From Euonymus europaeus (taxonomy: Eukaryota; Streptophyta; Magnoliopsida; Celastrales; Celastraceae): 64,000 nt of DNA. This document shows, one piece after another, positions 39,843-54,000 of the stretch. The stretch lies in the NCBI GenBank assembly GCA_963580455.1, contig OY756958.1, forward strand, positions 13,776,501 to 13,840,500, in the 5' to 3' direction. A program made the position numbers and the translations under genes. The notes below the pieces were generated by a model that was given only the letters and a program-made list of their open reading frames with translations, was not told where the DNA came from and did no database searches. Position 1 is the first letter of the stretch, and the number at the start of each line of letters is the position of its first letter.

Positions 39843-42800
39843 CATTTGTCATTGATAGTTGTAGTTTTGGCATCAAAATAATCCAGGAAGCATATACTCG
39901 TAAAATTGGACATAGAAGAAAAATAAAAAGTGTACACCGAGCAACTTTTATGGTCCGAAGTTGCTCAAATCTCTCTATGCGGTAGCTTTAAACGGTTTTA
40001 TCCGTTTGTCATAGAAAGTTGGGGTTTTTCCATCGAAATAATCTAGCCATTGAAATAATCTAGGAAGCTTATACTCTTAAAATATGACATAGAAGAACAA
40101 TAAAAACTGTACACCGAGTAACTTTGATAGTCCAAAGTTGCATAACTCATTCTATTGAGGTGCTTTAAAAGGTTTTGTCCATTTGTCGTAGAAAGTTAGG
40201 GTTTTCGCATCAAAATAATCAAGGAAGCTTATACTCGTAAAATTTGACATAGAAGAACAATAAAAAGTGTCCAACGACCAACTTTGATGGTCCGAAGTTG
40301 TTCAACTCACTCTATGGAGGAGCTTTAAACAGTTTTGTCTGTTTGTCATAGAAAGTTGGGGTTTTGGCATCGAAATAATCTAGGAAGCTTATACTCTTAA
40401 AATTTGACAAAGAAGAACAATAAAAAGTGAACACCGAGCAACTTTGATGGTCCGGAATTGCTCAACTCTCACTATGATGTAGCTTTTAATGGTTTTGTTC
40501 ATTTGTCATTGATAGTTGGAGTTTTGGCATCAAAATAATCCAGGAAGCATATACTCGTAAAATTAGACATAGAAGAACAATAAAAAGTTTACACCGAGCA
40601 ACTTTTATGGTCCAAAGTTGCTCAAATCTCTTTATGCACTAGCTTTAAACGGTTTTTTCCGTTTGTCATAGAAAGTTGGGATTTTGGCATCGAAATAATC
40701 TAGGAAGCTTATACTCTTAAAATTTGACATAGAACAACAATAAAAACTGTACACCGAGGAACTTTGATAGTCCAAAGTTGCACAACTCATTCTATGGAGG
40801 AGCTTTAAAAGGTTTTGTCCATTTGTAGTAGAAAAGGGGGTTTTGGCATCGAAATAATCAAGGAAGTTTATACTCGTAAAATTTGACATAGGAGAACAAT
40901 AAAAAGTGTCCACCGACCAACTTTGATGGTCCGTAGTTGCTCAACTCACTCTATGGAGAAGCTTTTAATGGTTTTGTCCATTTGTCATAGAAAGTTGGGG
41001 TTTTGGCATCGAAATAATCTAGGAAAATTATACTCGTAAAATTTGACATAGAAGAACAGTAAAAAGTGTACACAGAACAACATTGATGGTCCGAAGTTGT
41101 TCAATTCACTCTATGGAGGAGCTTTAAACGGTTTTGTCCATTTGCTATAGAAAGTTGGGGTTTTGGCATCTAAATAATCTAGGAAGCTTATACTCTTAAA
41201 ATTTGACATAGAAGAACAATAAAAAGTGTACACCGAGCAACTTTGATAGTCCGAATTTGCTAAACTCTTTCTATGGAGGAGCTTTTAAAGTTTTTTTCAA
41301 TTTCTCTTCGAAAGTTGGGGTTTTGGCATCAAAATAATCTAGGAAGCTTATACTCGTAAAATTTGACATAGCAGAACAATAAAAAGTAAACACCGAGCAA
41401 CTTTGATAGTCCGAAGTTGCTCAACTCACTCTATGGAGGAGCTTTAAACGGTTTTGTCCATTTGTCATAGAAAGTTTGGGTTTTGGCATCGAAATAATCT
41501 AGGAAGCTTATACTCGTAACATTTGACATAGAAGAACAATAAAAAGTGTACACCGAACAACTTTTATGGACCGAATTTGCTCAACTCTCTCTATGGAGTA
41601 GCTTTTAATAGTTTTGTCGATTTGTCATAGATAGTTTGTGTTTTGGCATCAAAATAATCTAGGAAGCTTATACTCATAAAATTTGACATAGAAGAACAAT
41701 AAAAAGTTTACATCGAACAACATTGATGGTTCGAAGTTGCTCAACTCCTTCTATAGAGGAGCTTTTAACGAATTTGTCCATTGGCAATAGAAAGTTGTGT
41801 TTTGGCATCGAAATAATCTAGGAAGCTTATACTCGTAAAATTTGACATAGAAGAACAATAAAAAGTGTACACAGAACAACATTGAAGGTCCGAAGTTGTT
41901 CAACTAACTCTATGGGGTAGCTTTAAACGGTTTTGTCCATTTGTATGTAAAGTTGTGGTTTTGGCATCGAAATAATCTAGGAAGCTTATACTTGTAAAAT
42001 TCGACATAGAAGAACAATAAAAAGTGTACATAGAACAAAATTGATGTTCCGAAGTTGTTGAACTCACTCTATGGAGGATCTTTAAAAGGTTGTCCATTTG
42101 TCATAGAAAGTTGGGGTTTTGGCATCGAAATAATCTAGGAAGCTTATACTCGTAAAATTTGACATAGAAGAACAATAAAAAGTATACACCGAGCAACTTT
42201 TATGGTCCGAAGTTGCTCAACTCTCTCTATGGAGGAGCTTTTAACATTTTTGTCCGTTTGTCTAAGAAAGTTGGGGTTTTGGCATCGAAATAATCCCGGA
42301 AGCTTATACTCTTAAAATTTGACATAGAAGAACAATAAAAAGTGTACACCGAGCAACTTTGATGGTCCGAATTTGCTCAACTCTTTCTATGGAGGAGATT
42401 TTAAAGTTTTTGTCCATTTCTCTTAGGAAGTTGGGGTTTTGGCATCGAAATAATCTAGGAAGCTTATACTTGTAAAATTTGACATAGAAGAACAAAAAAA
42501 AGTGTACACCGTGCAACTTTAATAGTCCGAAGTTGATCAACTCACTCTATGGAGGAGCTTTAAACGGTTTTTGAACGGTTTTGCACATTTGTCATCGAAA
42601 GTTAGGGTTTTGGCATCGAAATAATCTTTGAAGCTTATACTCGTAAAATTTAACATAGAAGAACAATAAAAAGTGTACACCGAGCAACTTTGATGGTCCG
42701 GAATTGCTCAACTCTCACTATGATGTAGCTTTTAACGGTTTTGTCCATTTTTCATTGATAGTTGGAGTTTTGGCATCAAAATAATCCAGTAAGCATATAC

Positions 42801-45350
42801 TTGTAAAATTGGACTTAGAAGAACAATAAAATGTGTACACCGAGCAACTTTTATGGTCCGAAAATGCTCAAATCTCTCAATGCAGTAGCTTTAAACGGTT
42901 TTGTCCATTTGTCATAGAAAGTTGGGATTTTGGCATTCAAATAATCTAGGAAGCTTATACTCTTAAAATTTGACATAGAAGAACAATGAAAAGTGTACAA
43001 CGAGCAACTTTGATAGTTTGAAGTTGCACAACTCATTCTATGGAGGAGCTTTCAAAGGTTTTGCCATTTGCCGTTGAAAGTTGGGGTTTTGGAATCGAAA
43101 TAATCTAGGAAGCTTATACTCGTAAAATTTGACATAGAAGAACAATAAAAAGTGTCCACCGACCAACTTTGATGGTCCGAAGCTGCTCAACTCTCTCTAT
43201 GGAGGAGCTTTTAACGTTTTTCTCATTTTGTCTTAGAAAGTTTGTGGTTTGGCATCGAAATAATCTAGGAAGCTTATATTCGTAAAATTTGACAAAGAAG
43301 AACAATAAAAAGTGTAGACCAAGCAGTTTTGATGGTCCGAAGTTGCTCAACACTCTCTACGGAGGAGCTTTAAACGGTTTTGTCCATTTGTCATAGATAG
43401 TTGGGGTTTTGGCATCGAAATAATCAAGGAAGCTTATACTCGTAAAATTTGACATAGAAGAACAATAAAAAGTGTACACCGTGCAACTTTGATAGTCCGA
43501 AGTTGCTCAACTCACTCTATGGAGGAGCTTTAAACGGTTTTGCCCATTTGTCATAGAAAGTTGGGTTTTTGGCATCGAAATAATCTAGGAAGCTTGTACT
43601 CTTAAAATTTGACATAGAAGAACAACAAAAAGTGAACACCGAGCAATTTTGATGGTCCGGAATTGCTCAACTCTCACTATGATGTAGCTTTTAACGGTTT
43701 TGTTCATTTGTCATTGATAGTTGTAGTTTTGGCATCAAAATAATCCAGGAAGCATATACTCGTAAAATTGGACATAGAAGAAAAATAAAAAGTGTACATC
43801 GAGCAACTTTTATGGTCCGAAGTTGCTCAAATCTCTCTATGAAGTAGCTTTAAACGGTTTTATCCGTTTGTCATAGAAAGTTGGGGTTTTGCCATCGAAA
43901 TAATCTAGGAAGCTTATACTCTTAAAATTTGACATAGAAGAACAATAAAAACTGTACACCGAGTAACTTTGATAGTCCAAAGTTGCATAACTCATTCTAT
44001 TGAGGTCCTTTAAAAGGTTTTGTCCATCTATCGTAGAAAGTTGGGGTTTTGGCATCGAAATAATCAAGGAAGCTTATACTCGTAAAATTTGACATAGAAG
44101 AACAATAAAAAGTGTACACCGAGCAACTTTTATGGTCCGAAGTTGCTCAAATCTCTTTATGCAGTAGCTTTAAACGGTTTTTTCCATTTGTCATAGAAAG
44201 TTGGGGTTTTGGCATCGAAATAATCTAGGAAGCTTATACTCTTAAAACTTGACATAGAAGAACAACAAAAAGTGAACACCGAGCAATTTTGATGGTCCGG
44301 AATTGCTCAACTCTCACTATGATGTAGCTTTTAACGGTTTTGTTCATTTGTCACTGATAGTTGGAGTTTTGGCATCAAAATAATCCAAATAGCATATACT
44401 CGTAAAATTGGACATAGAAGAACAATAAAAAGTGTACACCGAGCAACTTTTATGGTCCGAAGTTGCTCAAATCTCTTTATGCAGTAGCTTTAAACGGTTT
44501 TTTCCGTTTGTCATAGAAAGTTGGAGTTTTGCCACCGAAATAATCTAGAAAGCTTATACTCTTAAAATTTGACATAGAAGAACAATAAAAACTGTACACC
44601 GAGTAACTTTGATTGTCCAAAGTTGCAAAACTCATTCTATATAGGAGCTTTAAAAAGTTTTGTCCATTTGTAGTAGAAAGCTGGGGTTTTGGCATCGAAA
44701 TAATCAAGGAAGCTTATACTCGTAAAATTTGACATTGAAGAACAATAAAAAGTGTCCACCGACCAACTTTGATGGTCCGAAGTTGATCAACTCACTCTAT
44801 GGAGAAGCTTTCAACGGTTTTGTCCATTTGTCATAGAAAGTTGGGGTTTTGGCATCGAAATAATCTAGGAAAATTATACTCGTAAAATTTGACATAGAAG
44901 AACAATAAAAAGTGTACACAGAACAACATTGATGGTCCGAAGTTGTTCAACTCACTCTATGGAGGAGCTTTAAATGGTTTTGTCCATTTGTCATAGAAAG
45001 TTGGGTTTTTGGCATCTAAATAATCTAGGAAGCTTATACTCTTAAAATTTGACATAGAAGAACAATAAGAAGTGTACACCGAGCAACTTTGATAGTCCGA
45101 ATTTGCTCAACTCTTTCTATGGAGGAGCTGTTAAAGTTTTTCTCAATTTCTCTTAGAAAGTTAGGGTTTTGGCATCAAAATAATCTAGGAAGCTTATACT
45201 CGTAAAATTTGACATAGCAGAACAATAAAAAGTAAACACCGATCAACTTTGATAGTCCGAAGTTGCTCAACTCACTCTATGGAGGAGCTTTAAATGGTTT
45301 TGTCCATTTGTCATAGAAAGTTGGGGTTTTGGCATCGAAATAATCTAGGC
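39843..45350. repeat. ~6.1-kb HOR unit, copy 2 (38 monomers)
   Basis: This is the second copy of the unit at 33900-39250. It contains one extra monomer at about 42660-42820 (GGAATTGCTCAACTC, CTATGATGTAGC type) that copy 1 lacks. The monomer near 44100-44260 also differs: it has TTTATGGTCC with CTTTATGCAGTAGC, where copy 1 (near 38000-38160) has CGACCAACTTTGATGG. That looks like local replacement by a neighbouring type. The copy ends near 45350, where GGCAATTTATAC replaces GGAAGCTTATAC. Confidence 0.88.
40030..40063. repeat. 17-bp micro-duplication, second HOR copy
   Basis: The same insertion as at 34087, with one base changed (CATTG for CATCG) in the second 17-mer. It confirms that the two large units share an ancestor that already carried the insertion. 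Confidence 0.95.
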
Positions 45351-46499
45351 AATTTATACTCTTAAAATTTGACATCGAAGAACAATAAAAAGTGTACACA
45401 GAACAACATTGATGGTCCAAAGTTGTACAACTCACTCTATGAAGGAGCTTTAAACGGTTTTGTTCTTTTTTCATAGAAAGTTGGGGTTTTGGCATCGAAA
45501 TAATCTAGAAAGCTTATACTCGTAAAATTTGACATAGAAGAACAATAAAAAATTTACACCGAACAACATTGATAGTCCGAAGTTGCTCAACTCCTTCTAT
45601 AGAGGAGCTTTTAACAAATTTGTCCATTCGCAATAGAAAGTTGGGGTTTTGGCATCGAAATAATCTAGGAAGCTTATACTCGTAAAATTTGACATAGAAG
45701 AACAATAAAAAGTGTACACCGTGCAACTTTGATCGTCCGAAGTTGCTCAACTCACTCTATGGAGGAGCTTTTAACGAATTTGTCCATTGGCAATAGAAAG
45801 TTGGGGTTTTGGCATCGAAATAACCTAGGAAGCTTATACTCGTAAAATTTGACATAAAAGAACAATAAAAACTGTACACCGAGCAACTTTTATGGTCCAA
45901 AGTTGCTCAACTCTCTCTATGGAGGAGCTTTTAACATTTTTGTCCGTTTGTCTAAGAAATTTGGGGTTTTGGCATCCAAATAATCCAGGAAGCTTATACT
46001 CTTAAAATTTGACATAGAAGAACAATAAAAAGTGTCCACCGACCAAGTTTGATGGTCCGAAGTTGCTCAACTCTCTCTATGGAGGAACTTTTAACGTTTT
46101 TGTCATTTTGTCTTAGAAAGTTTCGGTGTTTGGCATCGAAATAATCTAGGAAGCTTATATTCGTAAAATTTGACAAAGAAGCACAATAAAAAGTGTACAC
46201 CAAGCAGTTTTGATGGTCCGAAGTTGCTCAACACTCTCTACGGAGGACCTTCAAACGGTTTTGTCCATTTGTCATAGATAGTTGGGGTTTTGGCATCGAA
46301 ATAATCTAGGAAGCTTATACTCCTAAAATTTGACATAGAAGAACAATAAAAAGTGTACACCGAGCAAAATTTGATAATCCGAAGTTGCTCAACTCTCTCT
46401 ATGGAGTAGCTTTTAACGGTTTTGTCCATTTGTCATAGAAAGTTAGGGTTTTGGCATCGAAATAATCTAGGATGCTTATACTCATAAGATTTTGACATA

Positions 46500-46545
46500 G
46501 AAGAACAATAAAAAGTCTTTAACGATTAAGTTTGAGAGTCCGAAG
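46500..46545. repeat. Divergent monomer variant with AACGATTAAG (copy 1)
   Basis: In place of ACACCGAGCAACTTTGATGG this monomer reads TTTAACGATTAAGTTTGAGAG, followed by CCGAAGTCGCACAAC. Both dyad arms are destroyed. An extra T precedes TTTGACATAG. Further copies lie near 48600, 49720 and 49880. They are the strongest departures from the consensus that I found in the dyad region. Confidence 0.85.
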
Positions 46546-48589
46546 TCGCACAACTCATTCTATGGAGGAGCTTTAAAAGGTTTTGCCCATTTGTCGTAGA
46601 AAGTTGGGGTTTTGGCATCGAAATAATCTAGGAAGCTTATACTCGTAAAATTTGACATAGAAGAACAGTAAAAAGTGTACACCGAGCAACTTTGATGATC
46701 CGAATTTGCACAACTCTTTCTATAGAGGAGCTTTTAAAGTTTTTCTCCATTACTCTTACAAAGTTGGGGTTTTGGCATCGAAATGATCTAGGAAGCTTAT
46801 ACTCATAAAATTTGACATAGAAGAACAATAAAATGTGTACACCGAGCAACTTTGATAGTCCTAAGTTGCTCAACTCACTCTATGAAGGAGCTTTAAACGG
46901 TTTTTTCCATTTGTCATAGAAAGTTTGGGTTTTGGCATCGAAATAATCTAGGAAGCTTATACTCGTAACATTTGACATAGAAAAACAATAAAATGTGTAC
47001 ACCAAGCAACTTTTATGGTCCGAAGTTGCTGAACTCTCTCTATGGAGTAGCTTTTAATAGTTTGGTGGATTTGTCATAGATAGTTTGTGTTTTGGCATCG
47101 AAATAATCTAGGAAGCTTATACTCATAAAATTTGACATAGAAGAACAATAAAAAGTTTAAACCGAACAACATTGATGGTCCGAAGTTGCTCAACTCCTTC
47201 TATAGAGTAGCTTTTAATGGTTTTGTCCATTGGCAATAGAAAGTTAGGGTTTTGGCATCGAAATAATCTAGGAAGCTTATACTCATAAAATTTGACATAG
47301 AAGAACAATAAGAAGTGTATATCGCGCAACTTTGATGTCCGAAGTTGATCAACTCTCTCTATTGAGGAGCTTCTAACATTTTTGTCCGTTTGTCTAAGAA
47401 AGTTGGGGTTTTGGCATCGAAATAATCTAGGCAGTTTATACTCTTAAAATTTGACATAGAAGAACAATAAAAAGTGTACACAGAACAACATTGATGGTCC
47501 AAAGTTGTACAACTCACTTTATGAAGGAGCTTTAAACGGTTTTGTTCTTTTTTCATAGAAAGTTGGGGTTTTGGCATCGAAATAATCTAGGAAGCTTATA
47601 CTCGTAAAATTTGACATAGAAGAACAATAAAAAGTGTACACCGTGCAACTTTGATCGTCCGAAGTTGCTCAACTCACTCTATGGAGGAGCTTTTAACGAA
47701 TTTGTCCATTGGCAATAGAAAGTTGGGGTTTTGGCATCGAAATAATCTAGGAAGCTTATACTCGTAAAATTTGACATAGAAGAACAATAAAAAGTGTACA
47801 CAGAACAACATTGAAGGTCCGAAGTTGTTCAACTAACTCTATGGGTTAGCTTTAAACGGTTTTGTCCATTTGTATGGAAAGTTGTGGTTTTGGCATCGAA
47901 ATAATCTAGGAAGCTTATACTTGTAAAATTCGACATAGAAGAACAATAAAAAGTGTACATAGAACAAAATTGATGTTCTGAAGTTGTTGAACTCACTCTA
48001 TGGAGGATATTTAAAAGGTTTTGTCCATTTTTCATAGAAAGTTGGGGTTTTGGCATCGAAATAATCTAAGAAGCTTATACTCGTAAAATTTGACATAAAA
48101 GAACAATAAAAACTGTACACCGAGCAACTTTTATGGTCCAAAGTTGCTCAACTCTCTCTATGGAGGAGCTTTTAACATTTTTGTCCGTTTGTCTAATAAA
48201 GTTGGGGTTTTGGCATCGAAATAATCTAGGAAGCTTATATTCGTAAAATTTGACAAAGAAGAACAATAAAAAGTGTACCCCAAGCAGTTTTGATGGTCCG
48301 AAGTTGCTCAACACTCTCTACGGAGGACCTTTAAACGGTTTTGTCCATTTGTCATAGATAGTTGGGGTTTTGGCATCGAAATAATCTAGGAAGCTTATAC
48401 TCCTAAAATTTGACATAGAAGAACAATAAAAAGTGTACACCGAGCAAAATTTGATAATCCGAAGTTGCTCAACTCTCTCTATGGAGTAGCTTTTAACGGT
48501 TTTGTCCATTTGTCATAGAAAGTTAGGGTTTTGGCATCGAAATAATCTAGGATGCTTATACTCATAAGATTTTGACATAGAAGAACAAC

Positions 48590-48635
48590 AAAAAGTGTTT
48601 AACGATTAAGTTTGAGAGTCCGAAGTGGCACAACT
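48590..48635. repeat. Divergent AACGATTAAG monomer (copy 2)
   Basis: Same variant as near 46500, shifted by about 2082 bp, with GAAGTGGCACAAC in place of GAAGTCGCACAAC and ACAACAAAAAGTG for ACAATAAAAAGTG. Confidence 0.85.
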
Positions 48636-49689
48636 CATTCTATGGAGGAGCTTTAAAAGGTTTTGCCCATTTGTCGTAGAAAGTTGGGGTTTTGGCATCG
48701 AAATAATCTAGGAAGCTTATACTCGTAAAATTTGACATAGAAGAACAGTAAAAAGTGTACACCGAGCAACTTTGATGATCCGAATTTGCACAACTCTTTC
48801 TGTAGAGGAGCTTTTAAAGTTTTTCTCCATTACTCTTAGAAAGTTGGGGTTTTGGCATCGAAATGATCTAGGAAGCTTATACTCGTAAAATTTGACATAG
48901 AAGAACAATAAAAAGTGTACAGCGTGCAACTTTGATCGTCCGAAGTTGCTCAACTCACTCTATGGAGGAGCTTTTAACGAATTTGGCCATTGGCAATAGA
49001 AAGTTGGGGTTTTGGCATCGAAATAATCTAGGAAGCTTATACTCGTAAAATTTGACATAGAAGAACAATAAAAAGTGTACACAGAACAACATTGAAGGTC
49101 CGAAGTTGTTCAACTAACTCTATGGGGTAGCTTTAAACGGTTTTGTCCATTTGTATGGAAAGTTGTGGTTTTGGCATCGAAATAATCTAGGAAGCTTATA
49201 CTTGTAAAATTCGACATAGAAGAACAATAAAAAGTGTACATAGAACAAAATTGATGTTCTGAAGTTGTTGAACTCACTCTATGGAGGATATTTAAAAGGT
49301 TTTGTCCATTTTTCATAGAAAGTTGGGGTTTTGGCATCGAAATAATCTAGGAAGCTTATACTCGTAAAATTTGACATAAAAGAACAATAAAAACTGTACA
49401 CCGAGCAACTTTTATGGTCCAAAGTTGCTCAACTCTCTCTATGGAGGAGCTTTTAACATTTTTGTCCGTTTGTCTAAGAAAGTTGGGGTTTTGGCATCTA
49501 AATAATCCAGGAAGCTTATACTCTTAAAATTTGACATAGAAGAACAATAAAAAGTGTCCACCGACCAACTTTGATGGTCCGAAGTTGCTCAACTCTCTCT
49601 ATGGAGGAGCTTTTAACGTTTTTTGTCATTTTGTCTTAGAAAGTTCGTGGTTTGGCATCGAAATAATCTAGGAAGCTTATACTCGTAAA

Positions 49690-49915
49690 ATTTTGACATA
49701 GAAGAACAATAAAAAGTGTTTAACGATTAAGTTTGAGAGTCCGAAGTCGCACAACTCATTCTATGGAGGAGCTTTAAAAGGTTTTGCCCATTTGTCGTAG
49801 AAAGTTGGGGTTTTGGCATCGAAATAATCTAGGAAGCTTATACTCGTAAAATTTTGACATAGAAGAACAATAAAAAGTGTTTAACGATTATGTTTGAGAG
49901 TCCGAAGTCGCACAA
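49690..49915. repeat. Divergent AACGATTA monomers (copies 3 and 4, tandem)
   Basis: Two adjacent monomers (near 49709 and 49869) carry the TTTAACGATTA variant, the extra T in ATTTTGACATAG and CCGAAGTCGCACAAC. The variant has itself been duplicated by one monomer here, whereas the other two copies stand alone. Confidence 0.85.
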
Positions 49916-51000
49916 CTCATTCTATGGAGGAGCTTTAAAAGGTTTTGCCCATTTGTCGTAGAAAGTTGGGGTTTTGGCATCGAAATAATCTAGGAAGCTT
50001 ATACTCGTAAAATTTGACATAGAAGAACAGTAAAAAGTGTACAACGAGCATCTTTGATGATCCGAATTTGCACAACTCTTTCAATGGAGGAGCTTTTAAA
50101 GTTTTTGTCCATTACTCTTAGAAAGTTGGGGTTTTGGCATCGAAATGATCTAGGAAGCTTATACTCGTAAAATTTGACATAGAAGAACAATAAAAAGTGT
50201 ACACCGAGCAACTCTGATAGTCCTAAGTTGCTCAACTCACTCTATGGAGGAGCTTTAAACGGTTTTGTCCATTTGTCATAGAAAGTTTGGGTTTTGGCAT
50301 CGAAATAATCTAGGAAGCTTATACTCGTAACATTTGACATAGAAAAACAATAAAAAGTGTACACCAAGCAACTTTTATGGTCCGAAGTTGCTCAACTCTC
50401 TCTATGGAGTAGCTTTTAATAGTTTGGTGGATTTGTCATAGATAGTTGGTGTTTTGGCATCGAAATAATCTAGGAAGCTTATACTCATAAAATTTGACAT
50501 AGAAGAACAATAAAATGTTTACACCGAACAACATTGATGGTCCGAAATTGCTCAACTCCTTCTATAGAGTAGCTTTTAACGGTTTTGTCCATTGGCAATA
50601 GAAAGTTAGGGTTTTGGCATCGAAATAATCTAGGAAGCTTATACTCGTAAAATTTGACATAGAAGAACAATAAAAAGTGTATACTGCGCAACTTTGATGG
50701 TCCGAAGTTGATCAACTCTCTCTATTGAGGAGCTTTTAACATTTTTGTCCGTTTGTCTAAGAAAGTTGGGGTTTTGGCATCGAAATAATCTAGGAAGTTT
50801 ATACTCTTAAAATTTGACATAGAAGAACAATAAAAAGTGTACACAGAACAACATTGATGGTCCGAAGTTGCTCAACTCCTTCTATAGAGGAGCTTTTAAC
50901 GAATTTGTCCATTCGCAATAGAAAGTTGGGGTTTTGGCATCGAAATAATCTAGGAAGCATATGCTCGTAAAATTTGACATAGAATAACAATAAAAAGTAT

Positions 51001-54000
51001 ACAACGAGAACTTTGATGGTCCGAAGTTGCTCAACTCTGTCAATGGAGGAGTTTTAAAGTTTTTGTCCATTTCTCTTAGAAAGTTCGTGTTTTGTCCTCG
51101 AAATAATCTAGGAAGCTTATGTTCATCAAATTTGACATAGAAGAACAATAAAAAGTGTACACCGAGCAGTTTTGATGGTCCGAAGTTGCTCAACACTCTC
51201 TACGGAGGAGCTTTAAACAGTTTTGTCCATTTGTCATAGAAAGTTGGGGTTTTGGCATCGAAATAATCTAGGAAGCTTATTCTCTTAAAATTTGACATAG
51301 AAGAACAATAAAAAGTGTACACAGAACAACATTGATGGTCCAAAGTTGTTCAACTCACTCTATGGAGGAGATTTAAACGGTTTTGTCCATTTATCAAAGA
51401 AAGTTGGGGTTTTGGCATCTAAATAATCTAGGAAGCTTATACTCTTCAAATTTGACATAGAAGAATAATAAAAAGTGTACACCGAGCAACTTTGATAGTC
51501 CGAAGTTGCTCAACTCACTCTATGGAGGAGCTCTAAACGGTTTTGTCCATTTGTCAGAGAAAGTTAGTGTTTTGGCATCGAAATAATCTAGGAAGCTTAT
51601 ACTCGTAAAATTTGACATAGAAGGATAATAAAAAGTGTACACCGAGCAAGTTTGATAGTCCGAACGCACAACTCATTCTATGGAGGAGCTTTAAAAGGTT
51701 TTGTCCACTTGTCGGAGAAAGTTGGGGTTTTGGCATCGAAATAATCTAGGAAGCTTATAATCGTAAAATTTGACATAGAAGAATAGTAAAAAGTGTACAC
51801 CGACCAACTTTGATGGTCCGAAGTTGCTCAACTCTCTCTATGGGGTAGCTTTAAACGGTTTTGTCCATTTGTATGGAAAGTTGGGGTTTTGGCATTGAAA
51901 TAATCTAGGAATCTTATACTTTTAAAATTTGACATAGAAGAACAATAAAAAGTGTACACAGAACAACATTGATGGTCCGAAGTTGTTCAACTCACCCTAT
52001 GGAGGAGCTTTAAACAGTTTTGTCCATTTGTCATAGAAAGTTGGGGTTTTGGCATTTAAATAATCTATGAAGCTTATACTCTTAAAATTTGACATAGAAG
52101 AACAATAAAAAGTGTACACCGAGCAACTTTGATAGTCCGAATTTGCTCAACTCTCTCTATGGAGGTGCTTTTAAAGTTTTTCTCAATTTATCTAAGAAAG
52201 TTGGGGTTTTGGCATCAAAATAATCTAGGAAGCTTATACTCGTAAAATTTGACATAGAAGAACAATAAAAAGTGTACACCGAGCAGTTTTGATGGTCCGA
52301 AATTGATCAACACTTTCTACGGAGGAGCTTTAAACTGTTTTGTCCATTTGTCATAGATAGTTGGGGTTTTGGCATCAAAATAATCTAGGAAGCTTATACT
52401 CGTAAAATTTGACATAGAAGAAGAATAAAAAGTGTAAACCGAGCAAGTTTGATGGTCCGATGTTGCTCAACTCTCTCTATGGAGAAGCTTTTAACGGTTT
52501 TGTTCATTTGTCATAGAAAGTTGGGGTTTTGGCATCAAAATAATCTAGGAAGCTTATACTCGTAAAATTTGACATAGAAGAACAATAAAAAGTGTACAAC
52601 GAGCAACTTTGATAGTCCGAAGTTGCACAACTCATTCTATGGAGGAGCTTTAAAAGGTTTAGTCTATTTGTCGTAGAAAGTTGGGGTTTTGCATCGAAAT
52701 AATCTAGGAAGGTTATACTCGTAAAATTTGACATAGAAGAACAATAAAAAGTGTACATCGACCAACTTTGATGATTCAAAGTTGCTCAACTCTCTCTATC
52801 GACGTGCTTTTAACATTTTTGTCCATTTGTCTTAGAAAGTTTATGTTTAGGCATCGAAATAATCTAGGAAGCTTATACTCGTAAAATTTTACATAGAAGA
52901 ACAATAAAAAGTGTACACCGAGCAACTTTGATAGTTCGAAGTTGCTCAACTCACTCTATGGAGGAGCTTTAAACGGTTTTGCTCATTTGTCATAGAAAGT
53001 TGGGGTTTTGGTATTGAAATAATCTAGCAAGCTTCTACTCGTAAAATTTGACATAGAAGAACAATAAAAAGTGTACACAGAACAACATAGATGGTCCGAA
53101 GTTGTTCAACTACCTCAATGAAAGAGCTTTAAACGGATTTGTCCATTTCTCATAGATAGTTGGGGTTTTGGCATCGAAATAATCTAGGAAGCTTATACTC
53201 GTAAAATTTGACATAGAAGAACAATAAAAAGTGTAAACCGAGCAAGTTTGATGGTCTGATGTTGCTCAACTCTCTCTATGGAGAAGCTTTTAAGGGTTTT
53301 GTCCATTTGTCATAGAAAATTGGGGTTTTGGCATCAAAATAATCTAGGAAGCTTATACTCGTAAAATTTGACATAGAAGAACAATAAAAAGTGTACAACG
53401 TGCAACTTTGATAGTCCGAAATTGCACAACTCATTCTATGGAGGAGCTTTAAAAGGTTTAGTCCATTTGTCGTAGAAAGTTGGGGTTTGGGCATCGAAAT
53501 AATCTAGGAAGCTTATACTTGTAAAATTTGACATAGAAGAACAATAAAAAGTGTACACCGAGCAACTCTGATAGTCCGAAGTTGCTCAACTCGCTCTATG
53601 GAGGAGCTTTAAACGGTTTTGTCCGTTTGTCATAGAAAGTTAGCGTTTTGGCATCGAAATAATCTAGGAAGCTTATACTCGTAAAATTTTACATAGAAGA
53701 ACAATAAAAAGTGTACACAGAACAACATTGAAGGTCCAAAGTTGTTTAACCCACTCTATGAGGTAGCTTTAAACGGTTTTGTCCATTTGTACGGAAAGTT
53801 GGGGTTTTGGCATCGAAATAATCTAGAAAGCTTATACTTGTAAAATTTGACATAGAAGAACAATAAAAAGTGTACACAGAACAACATTGATGTTCCGAAA
53901 TTGTTCAACTCAATCTATGGAAGAGCTTTAAAAAGTTTTGTCCATTTGTCATAGAAAGTTGGGGTTTTGGCATCGAAATAATCTAGGAAGCTTATACTCG

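Larger units (their letters stand above)
45351..51000. repeat. Interleaved 13-, 8- and 21-monomer HOR block
   Basis: Several shifts coexist. One is about 2080-2082 bp (45277 with 47359, 46238 with 48318, 46637 with 48717). Another is 1281-1282 bp (47643 with 48924, 47829 with 49110, 48717 with 49999). A third is 3362 bp, the sum of 2080 and 1282 (47123 with 50485). Segments about 3-6 monomers long have been re-used in different orders, which points to repeated unequal exchange at different registers. The block includes the divergent TTTAACGATTAAG monomers. Confidence 0.85.
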
